The notes under the pieces were generated by a model, which made no database searches, was not told where the DNA came from, and worked only from the letters and a program-made list of their open reading frames with translations. A program made the translations under genes and the position numbers. From Virgifigura deserti (GTDB lineage Bacteria > Pseudomonadota > Alphaproteobacteria > Dongiales > Dongiaceae), in assembly GCA_003576685.1 (NCBI GenBank), contig QOZR01000005.1, positions 124,001 to 188,000 of the forward strand: a stretch of DNA of 64,000 bases, in the 5' to 3' direction. This document shows positions 17,481 to 26,211 of the stretch, in pieces (within the stretch, counting starts at the first letter, position 1; each line of letters begins with the position of its first letter).

Positions 17481-19379
17481 CTAGGACACCGCCCGATCCG
17501 GGCTACGGTCAGGGGGGCGGTCGCTCCCCTGACCCGCCAGCGCCTCGGCCTGGTCGAACTGGAGGGCGGCGAGGCGGGCGTAGAGGCCGCCTTGGCGGAT
17601 CAGCTCCGCATGAGTGCCGGAGGCCACGATGCGGCCGCGATCCATCACCAGGATGCGGTCGCATTTCAGCACGGTGGCGAGGCGGTGGGCGATGACCAGG
17701 GTCGTGCGCCCGACCATCAGCTTATCGAGCGCCTGCTGCACCATGCGCTCGCTCTCGGCGTCGAGCGCACTGGTCGCCTCGTCCAGGAGCAGGACGGCCG
17801 GATCGCGCAGGATCGCCCGGGCGATCGCGATGCGCTGCTTCTGCCCGCCCGACAGCCGCACGCCCCGCTCGCCGAGATGGGTCGCGAAGCCCTGCGGCAG
17901 GCGGTCGAGGAACTCGGTGGCGTAGGCCGCTGTGGCCGCGGCGCGAATCTCCGCCTCCGACGCGTCCGGCCGACCATAGCGGATGTTCTCCCAGGCATCG
18001 GCCGCGAAGATCACCGGCTCCTGCGGGACCAGCCCGATCCGGGCGCGGACCGCCGCCGGGTCGGCCGCGCGGAGATCGACCCCGTCGAGCCGGACCTCGC
18101 CGGCCTGCGGATCGTAGAACCGCAGCAGGAGCTGGAAGACCGTCGTCTTGCCGGCGCCCGACGGGCCGACCAGCGCCAGCTTCTCGCCCGGCGCGACGGC
18201 TAGGTCGATCCCCTCAAGCGCAGCGCCGTCCGGCCGCGAGGGGTAATGGAACAGCACGCCGCGGAACGCGACGGCGCCGCGCGGCGGCTCCGGCAATGCC
18301 ACGGGCCGCGCCGGCTCGGTGATCTCGGGCTCGGTCCCGAGCAGCTCCAGCAGCCGCTCCATCGCGCCCGCCGCGCGCTGCAGATCGCCGATCACCTCGC
18401 TGATCGCGCCGACCGACCCGGCGACGACGATGGCATAGAAGACGAAGGCGGAGAGCTGGCCCGGGCTGATCCGCCCGGCCAGCACGTCATGGCCGCCGAT
18501 CCACAGGATCGTGCTGACGGCGCCGAAGACCAGAAGGATCACCACCGCGGTGAGGATGGCGCGGGCGCGGATGCGCGCGACGGCGGTGCCGAAGGCGGCC
18601 TCGATCCGCGCGGCGAACCGGGCGCGATCCACCGGCTCATGGCCGAAGGCCTGGACCGTCTGCATCGCATGCAGCGTCTCGTCGGCATAGGCGCTGACGT
18701 CGGCGACGCGATCCTGGCTGGCGCGCGAGAGGCGCCGGACCTTCCGGCCGAACAGGAGAATCGGCAACAGGACGAGCGGCACCACGAGGAAGACGAGGCC
18801 GGTCAGCTTCGGGCTGGTGACGACCAGCATGACCGTGCCGCCGATCAGCAGCAGCATGTTCCGTAGCGCGACGGAGACCGACGACCCCACGACCACCTGC
18901 AACAGCGTGGTATCGGTCGTCAGCCGCGACAGAACCTCGCCGGTTCGGGTCACCTCGAAGAACCGCGGACTGAGACGGACGACACGGTCGAAGACCGCGC
19001 GGCGGATGTCGGCGACGACCCGCTCACCCACCCAAGAGACGAGATAAAAGCGGCCGAAGGTGGCGGCGGCCAGGAGAGTCGTCACGACGAACAGAATCAC
19101 CACGGCCCGGTCGAGAAGCGCCGCATCGCCGGCCCCGAACCCCTCGTCGACCAGCGTGCGGAGCCCGTGCCCCAGGGCGAGCACCGTCCCGGCGGCGACG
19201 GTGAGCGACAGGAGCGCTCCCACGAGCGGCAGCTTGTAAGGCGCCAGGAAGCCGGCCAGGTGGCGGAGCCGCGACAGCCGGCGGCTGGACGGCCGGTCAG
19301 CGGCGTTTTCGGCCCCAGGGGTAGGCACAGAAGCCGGCATGGCCGGGCCGGAGGCACGTCCGGTGTTCTGTCGCATCAT
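17481..19379 (-). CDS. ABC exporter, fused permease-ATPase (MsbA-related)
   Basis: A 632-residue half-transporter that should act as a homodimer in the inner membrane. About six membrane helices occupy residues 45-320. The nucleotide-binding domain carries Walker A GPSGAGKTT near residue 403, signature LSGGQKQRIAIARAIL near 505, Walker B VLLLDEATSALD near 525, and the H-loop in LVIAHRLATVL. It resembles the MsbA-related TIGR02204 group; lipid or drug export is likely, substrate unknown. The open frame extends to 19529, but ATG 19379 gives normal length. Confidence 0.88.
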   Translation of the reverse strand: MMRQNTGRASGPAMPASVPTPGAENAADRPSSRRLSRLRHLAGFLAPYKLPLVGALLSLTVAAGTVLALGHGLRTLVDEGFGAGDAALLDRAVVILFVVTTLLAAATFGRFYLVSWVGERVVADIRRAVFDRVVRLSPRFFEVTRTGEVLSRLTTDTTLLQVVVGSSVSVALRNMLLLIGGTVMLVVTSPKLTGLVFLVVPLVLLPILLFGRKVRRLSRASQDRVADVSAYADETLHAMQTVQAFGHEPVDRARFAARIEAAFGTAVARIRARAILTAVVILLVFGAVSTILWIGGHDVLAGRISPGQLSAFVFYAIVVAGSVGAISEVIGDLQRAAGAMERLLELLGTEPEITEPARPVALPEPPRGAVAFRGVLFHYPSRPDGAALEGIDLAVAPGEKLALVGPSGAGKTTVFQLLLRFYDPQAGEVRLDGVDLRAADPAAVRARIGLVPQEPVIFAADAWENIRYGRPDASEAEIRAAATAAYATEFLDRLPQGFATHLGERGVRLSGGQKQRIAIARAILRDPAVLLLDEATSALDAESERMVQQALDKLMVGRTTLVIAHRLATVLKCDRILVMDRGRIVASGTHAELIRQGGLYARLAALQFDQAEALAGQGSDRPPDRSPDRAVS

Positions 19380-19651
19380 CGAACCCGATGGAGAAGGACT
19401 GCGGAGACTGGCTGTCCGGACACTCGTTTCACTCGCGGGGCTGGGGGTGCGGATGGCCGGATCGCGACGCCCCGCACGCCGGAACACCCATGGTAAAAAT
19501 CCGTTCAGGCAAGGACATCGGCACGGCAAACCGGCGGCTATCCCTATCCCAGGCCTACCGGAATGGCAAGCGGGGGTCGGGACAAGGCACCGCGGCGCTT
19601 GCCTCGCCGGAGCGGCTTCGCTATATAACCGCGTCCTGAAGGAGCGGCGCC

Positions 19652-19876
19652 ATGAAGAAAGACATCCATCCCGACTACCACGAAATTACCGTCCTGATGA
19701 CCGACGGCAACAGCTTCACGACCCGGTCAACCTGGGGCAAGGCGGGCGATACGTTGCGGCTCGACATCGATCCCAAGTCGCACCCGGCCTGGACCGGCGT
19801 TCATCGCCTGCTCGACAGCGGCGGTCAGCTCGCCAAGTTCAACAAGCGGTTCCAGGGGCTCGGCCTCAAGAAGTAG
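19652..19876 (+). CDS. rpmE: 50S ribosomal protein L31
   Basis: A 74-residue basic protein, [20 protein letters not shown], with the L31 signatures SHPAWTG and [15 protein letters not shown]. The zinc-binding cysteines of C+ L31 are absent, so this is a C- type that does not depend on zinc. AGGAG lies nine bases upstream of the ATG. It is convergent with the DUF1465 gene. Confidence 0.95.
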   Translation: MKKDIHPDYHEITVLMTDGNSFTTRSTWGKAGDTLRLDIDPKSHPAWTGVHRLLDSGGQLAKFNKRFQGLGLKK

Positions 19877-19939
19877 CGGCCGGCCGGTATCTGGCAGGGG
19901 CGGCTCTCTTGTGGCCGTCCGGTTCGGATGCCAGCCAGG

Positions 19940-19996
19940 AGGGCGCCCACGAAGGGGCGCCCTACACCCGGCCCCTACGATGCGGCCCCTACGATG
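19940..19996. repeat. Hairpin plus 14-base tandem duplication after rpmE
   Basis: AGGGCGCCC (19940-19948) pairs with GGGCGCCCT (19955-19963) around a six-base loop. It is followed by two adjacent exact copies of CGGCCCCTACGATG (19969-19982 and 19983-19996). The hairpin may act as terminator for rpmE although no T-run follows. Confidence 0.6.
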
Positions 19997-20025
19997 CGGA
20001 TGAGGGTTTTCGTCCGACTGCGCCC

Positions 20026-20502
20026 TTAATCCACGGACTTCGGCTGCGACTCCCGGGCCGGCAGGCTCAGCGGCGGCTGGTCCGCGGCCTCGCCCTCGGC
20101 GCGCAGGTCCACCATCTCGTCGAGACGCGCGATGCGGGTATAGAGATTGAAGCTGCGGTCGAGCAGGTCCTGCAGCTGCGGCGGCAGAACCAGATCGCCC
20201 CAGCTGTCTCGGGTCGTGCAGACCTCGCGGCCGCCGAGCCGGTGCTCCGGGCGTGTCGCCTCGGCCGCCGTCATCTCGCCGGCAAGAACGGCCTTCTGAA
20301 CCAGCAGCCATGCCATGATCTGGGTCATCCTGGCCGTGAGGCGCATGGTCTCGCAGCTCATCACGAGCTGGATCAGCGGTCGCGGCTCGCTCGCACCCAG
20401 CCTGTCCCGCGTGGCGATGTAGTTGCGCGCCTCGACAAGCAGGTTGAGCGCCTCGTCGAAGGTCCGGTCAAAAAAGGACACGGACGCCCTGCCGTTGTTC
20501 AC
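20026..20502 (-). CDS. DUF1465 family protein
   Basis: A 158-residue, mainly helical protein that matches the alphaproteobacterial DUF1465 family: FDRTFDEALNLLVEARNYI near the start, SCETMRLTARMTQIMAWLLVQKAVLAGEM in the centre and LDRSFNLYTRIARLDEM near the end. Family members have been annotated as putative regulators without a proven mechanism. It is convergent with rpmE and divergent from the heat-shock gene. Confidence 0.85.
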   Translation of the reverse strand: MNNGRASVSFFDRTFDEALNLLVEARNYIATRDRLGASEPRPLIQLVMSCETMRLTARMTQIMAWLLVQKAVLAGEMTAAEATRPEHRLGGREVCTTRDSWGDLVLPPQLQDLLDRSFNLYTRIARLDEMVDLRAEGEAADQPPLSLPARESQPKSVD

Positions 20503-20670
20503 GCCGAAGTCACTCCCCGGCTGTTCCTTGAATTGCGATCTGCCGCGAATCGAAGTCTGTCGGCGGCCGATGCTAAGTCGCTGCCATTAACATCCCCTTT
20601 ACCGGCCCTTTACCGGCAAGGCAAGCCGGTTGGCCAGGGGCGCCCGGCCAACCGGGCTCTTCCGGACCCT

Positions 20671-20698
20671 CTTGAAATGTCTGGGACCCTGCTTATCT
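20671..20698 (+). promoter_or_regulatory. Putative sigma32 (RpoH) promoter of hsp20
   Basis: CTTGAAA (20671-20677) and CTTATCT (20692-20698), 14 bases apart, match alphaproteobacterial RpoH -35 and -10 elements. Transcription would start near 20705, giving a 5' leader of about 92 bases that folds as a thermometer. Confidence 0.6.
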
Positions 20699-20704
20699 CA
20701 GGGC

Positions 20705-20796
20705 TGCGGCCGGATGCCTTGAAGGGTCCGGCCGGAGATCCAACGGGTCGGCAGAATTGTGCCCGTTTAACCATGTTGCTCAATGGAGGATATGGC
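20705..20796 (+). promoter_or_regulatory. ROSE-type RNA thermometer
   Basis: The leader can form three stem-loops: GGCCGGA (20708-20714) with TCCGGCC (20727-20733), AACGGG (20742-20747) with CCCGTT (20762-20767), and a final hairpin in which TTGCT (20776-20780) faces the Shine-Dalgarno GGAGGA (20785-20790). That anti-SD pairing is the hallmark of ROSE elements on alphaproteobacterial small heat-shock genes, where heating opens the hairpin and allows translation. Confidence 0.7.
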
Positions 20797-21258
20797 ATGC
20801 GAAATTACGATCTGAGTCCCCTGTTCCGCTCCACGGTCGGATTCGACCGGATGACGCGCCTGCTCGACGCCGCGACCCGGCTCGACGACAGTGCGCTCTC
20901 CTACCCGCCCTACAATATCGAGAAGACCGGCGAGAATGCCTACCGGATCACCATGGCGGTGGCCGGCTTCGGCGAGGATGACCTGAACATCACCGCCCAG
21001 GAGAATTCGCTGGTGATCTCCGGCAAGGTCGACAAGCCGGAAGAGGAGCGGAAGTTCCTGTATCGCGGCATCGCCGGCCGCGCCTTCGAGCGCCGGTTCG
21101 AGCTTGCCGAACACATCAAGGTCACGGGTGCGAGCCTGGCCAACGGTCTGCTGCATGTCGAGCTCGTCCGGGAGATCCCCGAGGCAATGAAGCCGCGCAG
21201 CATCAAGATCGAGGCCAAGGCGGACAAGGCGCAGGTGATCGAAAACAAGGCGGCCTAA
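20797..21258 (+). CDS. Small heat-shock protein, Hsp20/IbpA family
   Basis: A 153-residue chaperone that holds unfolding proteins. The N-terminus reads MRNYDLSPLFRSTVGFDRM as in IbpA-like proteins. The alpha-crystallin domain runs from about residue 35 to 130 (YRITMAVAGFGEDDLNITAQENSL split across strands, RGIAGRAFERRFELAEHIKV, then the A..NGLLHVEL motif). ATG 20797 has GGAGGA six bases upstream; the longer open frame from 19339 is a chance extension. Control appears twofold: an RpoH promoter and a ROSE leader, with a strong terminator behind. Confidence 0.93.
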   Translation: MRNYDLSPLFRSTVGFDRMTRLLDAATRLDDSALSYPPYNIEKTGENAYRITMAVAGFGEDDLNITAQENSLVISGKVDKPEEERKFLYRGIAGRAFERRFELAEHIKVTGASLANGLLHVELVREIPEAMKPRSIKIEAKADKAQVIENKAA

Positions 21259-21283
21259 CCGCCTGAACCGACAAAACAGGCAG

Positions 21284-22126
21284 TCAACCCGAGCCGGGCG
21301 GAGCTTCTTCCGCCCGGCTTTTTTCGTTTGCCGCAGAGGGTAGGAAGCGCCACAAGGCCGCGGTGACGGCCTCCGGCCGCTCGACCATCATCATGTGGCC
21401 AGCGTCCGCCAGAATGACGCTGTCCGCGTCCGGAATCGCCTCGACCAGCGCGCGGGCCTTCGCCGGCGGGGCCATGCGGTCCTCCGCGCCGAGCAGGAAC
21501 AGCGTCGGGCAGGCGACGCGCGCTGCCGCCTCTTCAGCGCCGTCATAGGCGTCGCAGGCGGCGAGGTCCGTCGCCAGCACGCCCTGCCCCGCCCGCTCCA
21601 GCAGGCGCATCCCGCCCCCCGCCAGCCAGAGGCCGGGCGCCGGCTGGCCGCCGACCCGCCCGGCAGGGCCGTAGCCCCAGGACACGATGAGTTCCTGCGC
21701 CCGATGATCGCCGGCCCGCGCTGCCGCCGACAGGTCGGGATGGACCGGCATGCGGGCGGCGATCCCGAGCAGGGCCAGGGCGGCGACGCGAGCCGGTGAT
21801 GCGGCGGCGGCGGCCAGGGCGACCAGCCCGCCCATGCTGTGCCCGACCAGCGCGGCCCGCTCGAGACCGGCGGCATCGAGCAGGCGGACGACCCAGTCGG
21901 CCAGCTCCGGAACGGACGGCAGCGCCGGTCCGTCGGACCGGCCATGGCCGGGCAGGTCGACAGTCAGCACCGCCCGCTCATGATGCGCGACATAGCGGCT
22001 CTGCTGACTCCAGACCGTATGGTCCATGCCCGCCCCGTGCAGGAATAGAACGGCGGGCTTGGCGGCGTCGAACGGGCGCCCGCCGGTGACCGCGAATACC
22101 GTCCGGCCGTTGACGCGGATCTGCAC
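21284..22126 (-). CDS. Alpha/beta hydrolase
   Basis: A 280-residue serine hydrolase: oxyanion motif FLHGAGMDHTVW, nucleophile elbow VGHSMGG with Ser97, acid in LGAEDRM, and catalytic histidine in DAGHMMMVE. The GTG at 22126 lies six bases after the metY stop, so it is probably translated with metY; the open frame upstream lies inside metY. Its last codons overlap the hsp20 terminator on the other strand. Substrate unknown; the metY link hints at an ester of homoserine metabolism but is weak evidence. Confidence 0.82.
   Translation of the reverse strand: MQIRVNGRTVFAVTGGRPFDAAKPAVLFLHGAGMDHTVWSQQSRYVAHHERAVLTVDLPGHGRSDGPALPSVPELADWVVRLLDAAGLERAALVGHSMGGLVALAAAAASPARVAALALLGIAARMPVHPDLSAAARAGDHRAQELIVSWGYGPAGRVGGQPAPGLWLAGGGMRLLERAGQGVLATDLAACDAYDGAEEAAARVACPTLFLLGAEDRMAPPAKARALVEAIPDADSVILADAGHMMMVERPEAVTAALWRFLPSAANEKSRAEEAPPGSG
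21293..21324 (+). terminator. Rho-independent terminator of hsp20
   Basis: GCCGGGCGGA (21293-21302) pairs with TCCGCCCGGC (21309-21318), followed by six T residues (21319-21324). It is one of the clearest intrinsic terminators in the window. Confidence 0.85.
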
Positions 22127-22131
22127 CGCCT

Positions 22132-23427
22132 CTAACCCTTCTGCGACGCGCGCAGCGCCTGGGCTAGGTCGTCGATGATATCGGCGGCGTCCTCGATGCC
22201 GACCGACAGCCGGATCATGTCCTCGCCGACCCCGGCGGCGGCCAGCGCCTTCGCGTCCATCTGCTGATGGGTGGTACTGGCCGGATGAATCACCAGCGTC
22301 TTGGCGTCGCCGACATTCGCGAGATGCGAGGCCAGCCGCAGATGCTCGACGAAGCGCCGACCGGCGGGGCGGCCGCCCTCGACGCCGAAGCTGATGATCG
22401 AGCCGCAGCCCTTCGGGAACAGCCGGGCGGCGAGAGCATGGTCCGGGTGGCTGTCGAGGCCGGGATAGTTGACCCAGGCGACCGCCGCATGCTGCGCGAG
22501 GAAGTCGGCGACCCGCCGGGCGTTCTCGACATGGCGGGCCATGCGTACCGGCAGGGTCTCGACGCCCTGCAGGATGTGGAAGGCGTTGGTCGGGCTGAGG
22601 CAGGCGCCGAAATCGCGCAATCCCTCCGCCCGGGCGCGCATGATGAAGGCCTGCGGGCCGTATTCCTCCGCGAAGTCGAGGCCGTGATAGCCGGCATAGG
22701 GCTCGGTCAGCGTCGGAAACTTGGCCGTTGCCTGCCAGTCGAACCGGCCGCCATCGACGATGACGCCGCCGATCGCCACGCCATGCCCGCCGAGCCATTT
22801 GGTGGCCGAGTGCATCACGAGATCCGCGCCATGCTCGATCGGACGGTTGAGATAAGGCGTCGAGAAGGTGGAGTCGATCAGCAGCGGAACCTGCACCGCA
22901 TGGGCGATCTCCGCCACCGCCTCGATATCTAGGACCTCCAGGCCGGGATTGCCGAGGGTCTCGGCGAAGACCAGCCGGGTCTCGGGCCGGATGGCGGCAC
23001 GGAAGCCGTCCAGGTCGCGCGGATGGACGAAGCTGCTGGTGATGCCGAAGCGCGGCAGCGTCAGCTTCAGGAGATTGACGCTGCCGCCATAGAGGGAGGC
23101 CGAGGCCACGATATGGCCCCCCGCCCCCATCAGGGTCACGATCGCGAGATGCAGCGCCGCCTGGCCGCTGGCGGTGCAGACCGCGCCGACGCCGCCTTCC
23201 AGCGCGGCGAGCCGCTCCTCCAGGACCGCGACCGTCGGGTTGGAGATCCGCGAATAGAGATGGCCCGGCGTCTCCAGGTTGAACAATGCCGCCGCATGGT
23301 CGGTGTCGCGGAACAGGTAGGACGTGGTCTGATAGATGGGCACGGCCCGCGCACCGGTCGTCGCATCCGGCTGCTGCCCCGCATGCAGGCTCAGCGTATC
23401 GAACTGGAGGAATTTCGGATCGGCCAT
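22132..23427 (-). CDS. metY: O-acetylhomoserine aminocarboxypropyltransferase (MetY-type)
   Basis: PLP enzyme of the Cys/Met metabolism family that makes homocysteine (or methionine) from O-acetylhomoserine and sulfide (or methanethiol). The 431 residues contain TTSYLFRDTDHAA, YSRISNPTVAVLE, and the PLP lysine in HSATKWLGG (Lys210). The family's long form (over 420 residues) separates it from MetB and MetZ. A promoter-like pair and a leader hairpin with T-runs lie upstream, suggesting attenuation. A hydrolase gene follows in tandem. Confidence 0.93.
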   Translation of the reverse strand: MADPKFLQFDTLSLHAGQQPDATTGARAVPIYQTTSYLFRDTDHAAALFNLETPGHLYSRISNPTVAVLEERLAALEGGVGAVCTASGQAALHLAIVTLMGAGGHIVASASLYGGSVNLLKLTLPRFGITSSFVHPRDLDGFRAAIRPETRLVFAETLGNPGLEVLDIEAVAEIAHAVQVPLLIDSTFSTPYLNRPIEHGADLVMHSATKWLGGHGVAIGGVIVDGGRFDWQATAKFPTLTEPYAGYHGLDFAEEYGPQAFIMRARAEGLRDFGACLSPTNAFHILQGVETLPVRMARHVENARRVADFLAQHAAVAWVNYPGLDSHPDHALAARLFPKGCGSIISFGVEGGRPAGRRFVEHLRLASHLANVGDAKTLVIHPASTTHQQMDAKALAAAGVGEDMIRLSVGIEDAADIIDDLAQALRASQKG

Positions 23428-23503
23428 GGTGGATCGATCAGGGTCGACGAAGCCGGAGACAAGGAACAGCCACTAGGGAACAGCCACCAGGGAATAGCGG
23501 GTC

Positions 23504-23547
23504 AAAAAAGCAGAGGGCCGCTTGCCCCCAGCTGGGCCGCGGCCCTC
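23504..23547 (-). terminator. Leader terminator/attenuator upstream of metY
   Basis: On the reverse strand GAGGGCCGC (23547-23539) pairs with GCGGCCCTC (23521-23513) and is followed by TGC and six T residues (23509-23504), ending 77 bases before the metY ATG. The loop itself contains CCCAGCTGGG. On the forward strand the same hairpin is followed by a seven-T run, so it could terminate both ways. No SAM-II or other known riboswitch consensus was recognised. Confidence 0.6.
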
Positions 23548-23588
23548 CTTATTTTTTTGCCTCAACCTGTCCAACTTGCCGGAAGCCA

Positions 23589-23617
23589 ACGTTATGACCC
23601 CGTGCGCGACCCGTCAA
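23589..23617 (-). promoter_or_regulatory. Putative metY promoter
   Basis: Reverse strand TTGACG (23617-23612) precedes CATAAC (23596-23591, 15-base spacer) or TAACGT (23594-23589, 17-base spacer). A start near 23582 would give a leader of about 155 bases carrying the terminator hairpin. Confidence 0.4.
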
Positions 23618-23660
23618 GAGCCGATTCACACCTCGTTTACGCTGATTTGCGGCACACCCG

Positions 23661-23692
23661 AAAAGAAAAGGCCGCCGGCCAAGGCCGGCGGC
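23661..23692 (-). terminator. Rho-independent terminator after hydroxybutyrate dehydrogenase
   Basis: Reverse strand: GCCGCCGGCC pairs with GGCCGGCGGC (23692-23683 and 23680-23671) around two bases, followed by TTTTCTTTT (23669-23661). It is well placed to end the DUF1192-dehydrogenase message before metY. Between the dehydrogenase stop (23886) and this hairpin I see no gene. Confidence 0.7.
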
Positions 23693-23885
23693 TTCGAGTT
23701 AGACAGGGAGGCGTCAACAAGGATCGGATGTGATCCAAGAGAAAGTCCAGTCACGGACCGTCTAGAAGTGACCCTAGAGAAAATCTCTTAAACATTAATT
23801 AAGATGGACGGCGCGGCGCGATCGGCAAGATTGGATCCGCCGCATCGTCCATCCGACCGCAAGCCTTTATTTGGGGAGACCTTTT

Positions 23886-24671
23886 CTATTGTGCGGTCCA
23901 GCCGCCGTCGATCGACAGCGACGAGCCGGTCATCTGTGACGCCGCCTCGGAACACAGAAAAAGCGTCACCTCGCCGAGTTGTTCCGGCGTGACGAACCGG
24001 CCGGAGGGCTGCTTCTCGGCGAGGAGGTCGCGCTCCGCCGCCTCGACGGACAGGCCCTGGTCGCGCGCCCGGTTATCGATCTGCCGCTGGACCAGCGGCG
24101 TCAGGACCCAGCCGGGGCAGATCGCGTTGCAGGTCACGCCGCTGCCCGCCGCCTCCAGGGCGACGGTCTTGGTCAGCCCGATCAGCCCGTGCTTCGCCGC
24201 CACATAGGCGGATTTCTGCGCCGAGGCGACGAGGCCGTGCGCCGAGGCGATGTTGACGATCCGCCCCCAGCCGCCCGCCCGCATGCCGGGCAGGGCCGCC
24301 TGGATCGTGTGGAAGGCCGAGGAGAGGTTGACCGCGATGACCGCGTCCCAGCGCTCCGCCGGGAACCGCTCGATCGGATCGACATGCTGGATCCCGGCAT
24401 TGTTGACCAGGATGTCGACCGGGCCATGCGCATCCGCCGCCGCAGCCATGAGGTCGGCGATCTCCGCCGGCTTCGTCATGTCGGCACCGTGGAAGCCGAC
24501 GGGCGCGCCGCTGCGCTCCGCCAAGCCGTCGCGGATCGTCTCGATCACCCCGGCCTCGCCGAAGCCGTTCAGCATCACGGCCGCGCCCTGGCGCGCGAGC
24601 GCCGTGGCGATGCCGAGCCCTATGCCGCTTGTGGAGCCGGTGACGACGGCGGATTTTCCTCGCAATGTCAT
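23886..24671 (-). CDS. 3-hydroxybutyrate dehydrogenase (short-chain dehydrogenase)
   Basis: A 261-residue NAD-dependent SDR that interconverts 3-hydroxybutyrate and acetoacetate in polyhydroxybutyrate turnover. It has the cofactor motif TGSTSGIG (residues 11-18), NNAG, catalytic Ser143, Tyr156 and Lys160 (SAYVAAK), and the hydroxybutyrate-dehydrogenase blocks IQHVDPIERFP and CPGWVLTPLV near residue 190. The ATG at 24671 follows AGGAAGGAAAT. The DUF1192 gene ends 46 bases upstream on the same strand. Confidence 0.92.
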   Translation of the reverse strand: MTLRGKSAVVTGSTSGIGLGIATALARQGAAVMLNGFGEAGVIETIRDGLAERSGAPVGFHGADMTKPAEIADLMAAAADAHGPVDILVNNAGIQHVDPIERFPAERWDAVIAVNLSSAFHTIQAALPGMRAGGWGRIVNIASAHGLVASAQKSAYVAAKHGLIGLTKTVALEAAGSGVTCNAICPGWVLTPLVQRQIDNRARDQGLSVEAAERDLLAEKQPSGRFVTPEQLGEVTLFLCSEAASQMTGSSLSIDGGWTAQ

Positions 24672-24717
24672 TTTGCCGATTTCCTTCCTCTGCAATGCGG
24701 CCAAGGGGTTTTGACTG

Positions 24718-24903
24718 TCAGGAGGTCTTGAACAGGGCGGCGGCGCCGGTCCGATGCGCCTCCTTGGCCGCGATCTTCGCCTTGGCCCGGGCGATCTCGG
24801 TCTCGAGCGCGGCGATATAGTCCGTAAGCTCCTCGACCGAGAGCGCGTCCAGATCCTTCGGCTTCGGGGCGGCCTTGCGCGGCTCCAGATCCTCGAATTC
24901 CAT
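24718..24903 (-). CDS. DUF1192 family small protein
   Basis: A 61-residue acidic/basic helical protein: MEFEDLEPRKAAPKPKDLDALSVEE opens it, then a helix EELTDYIAALETEIARAKAKI. The SVEELTDYIAALE block is typical of DUF1192 in alphaproteobacteria. It is divergent from the quinone oxidoreductase gene, an arrangement seen in related genomes. Function unknown. Confidence 0.85.
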   Translation of the reverse strand: MEFEDLEPRKAAPKPKDLDALSVEELTDYIAALETEIARAKAKIAAKEAHRTGAAALFKTS

Positions 24904-25004
24904 GGCGGTGCTCCAGCGTCTCCGTGCGGTTTGGGTTGTCCCTTCGGTCCAACAATAGTAGTCCTTCCGCCCGACATGCCATAGCCAGCCGAAGGGTCCC
25001 CGAG

Positions 25005-26018
25005 ATGAGCGACGCCATTCCCGCCAGCATGACCGTCATCGAGATCACCCAGCCCGGCGGCCCTGAGGTCCTCGTGCCGAAGAGCCGCCCGGTGCCGCAG
25101 CCCGCGCCCGGCGAGGTGCTGATCGCGGTCGCCGCGGCGGGGGTGAACCGGCCGGACCTGCTGCAGCGCGAGGGCGGCTATCCGCCGCCGCGGGGCGCCT
25201 CGGACATCCCGGGGCTGGAGATCGCCGGCCGCGTCGCGGCGGTGGGTCCCGAGGTCGACGAATGGAAGGTCGGCGATTCGGTCTGCGCGCTGGTCACGGG
25301 CGGCGGCTATGCCGAGTACTGCCTCGCCCCGGCGCCGCAATGCCTGCCGGTGCCGAAGGGCCTCGACATGACCCAGGCGGCGGCGCTGCCCGAGACCTTC
25401 TTCACCGTCTGGAGCAACGTGTTCGATCGGGCCCGGCTGCAGCCGGACGAGAGCTTCCTGGTTCATGGCGGATCGAGCGGGATCGGGACCACGGCGATCC
25501 AGCTCGCGCACCAGTTCGGCGCGACGGTGTTCGCCACCGCCGGCAGCGACGAGAAATGCGCCGCCTGCAAGGAGCTTGGCGCCGACCGGGCGATCAACTA
25601 TCGCAGCGAGGATTTCGTCGAGGTCGTGAAGGAGATGACGGAGGGCACCGGCGTCGACGTGATCCTCGACATGGTCGGCGGCGATTACGTGGCGCGGAAC
25701 CTGAAGGCGCTCGCCGTGGAGGGGCGGCTGGTCCAGATCGCCTTCCTGAAGGGCAGCAAGGTGGAACTCAACCTGATGCCGATGATGCTGAAGCGCCAGA
25801 CCCTGACGGGCTCGACCCTGCGCGCCCGGCCGGTGGTCGACAAGGCGGCGATCGCCCGGCCGCTGAAGGAGAAGGTCTGGCCGCTGATCGAGGCCGGCAA
25901 GGTGAAGCCGGTCCTGCACGCCACATTCGCTCTGGCCGAAGCGGCCGAGGCCCACCGGCTGATGGAATCGAGCGCCCATATCGGCAAGATCGTGCTGACG
26001 GTCGGGGCGAGCGGCTAG
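25005..26018 (+). CDS. NAD(P)H quinone oxidoreductase (zinc-free MDR family)
   Basis: A 337-residue medium-chain dehydrogenase/reductase of the QOR/PIG3 group. MTVIEITQPGGPEVL opens the protein, GVNRPDLLQREGGYPPP is the PIG3-like signature near residue 50, and VHGGSSGIGTTAIQLA near 150 binds NADPH. No catalytic zinc ligands are seen. The ATG at 25005 follows GAAGGG. It probably reduces quinones or enones for detoxification. It is divergent from the DUF1192 gene. Confidence 0.9.
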   Translation: MSDAIPASMTVIEITQPGGPEVLVPKSRPVPQPAPGEVLIAVAAAGVNRPDLLQREGGYPPPRGASDIPGLEIAGRVAAVGPEVDEWKVGDSVCALVTGGGYAEYCLAPAPQCLPVPKGLDMTQAAALPETFFTVWSNVFDRARLQPDESFLVHGGSSGIGTTAIQLAHQFGATVFATAGSDEKCAACKELGADRAINYRSEDFVEVVKEMTEGTGVDVILDMVGGDYVARNLKALAVEGRLVQIAFLKGSKVELNLMPMMLKRQTLTGSTLRARPVVDKAAIARPLKEKVWPLIEAGKVKPVLHATFALAEAAEAHRLMESSAHIGKIVLTVGASG

Positions 26019-26211
26019 GCGGACCTGCGAGGTTCATCTCATGAATCTCCCACCCTTGCGGGAGGGGGAATTCGCAAACAGACCGCTCGATCTGCGACGC
26101 TTTTCTTAGGTTTCGCTTCTCTCGCGGGGGCCTACCCTTATATAAGGGGGAGAATTCACGGTCGCCCGCCGGTTCGGCGCGGGCCGATTACCGAAAACAG
26201 GGCGTCCGACC

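Noticed and set aside
19969..19996. Start of a longer tandem repeat array
   Set aside because: Only two copies of the 14-base unit exist; the third copy breaks down after four bases.
23428..23640. SAM-II riboswitch before metY
   Set aside because: The conserved SAM-II pseudoknot text could not be found on either strand, although a terminator hairpin is present.
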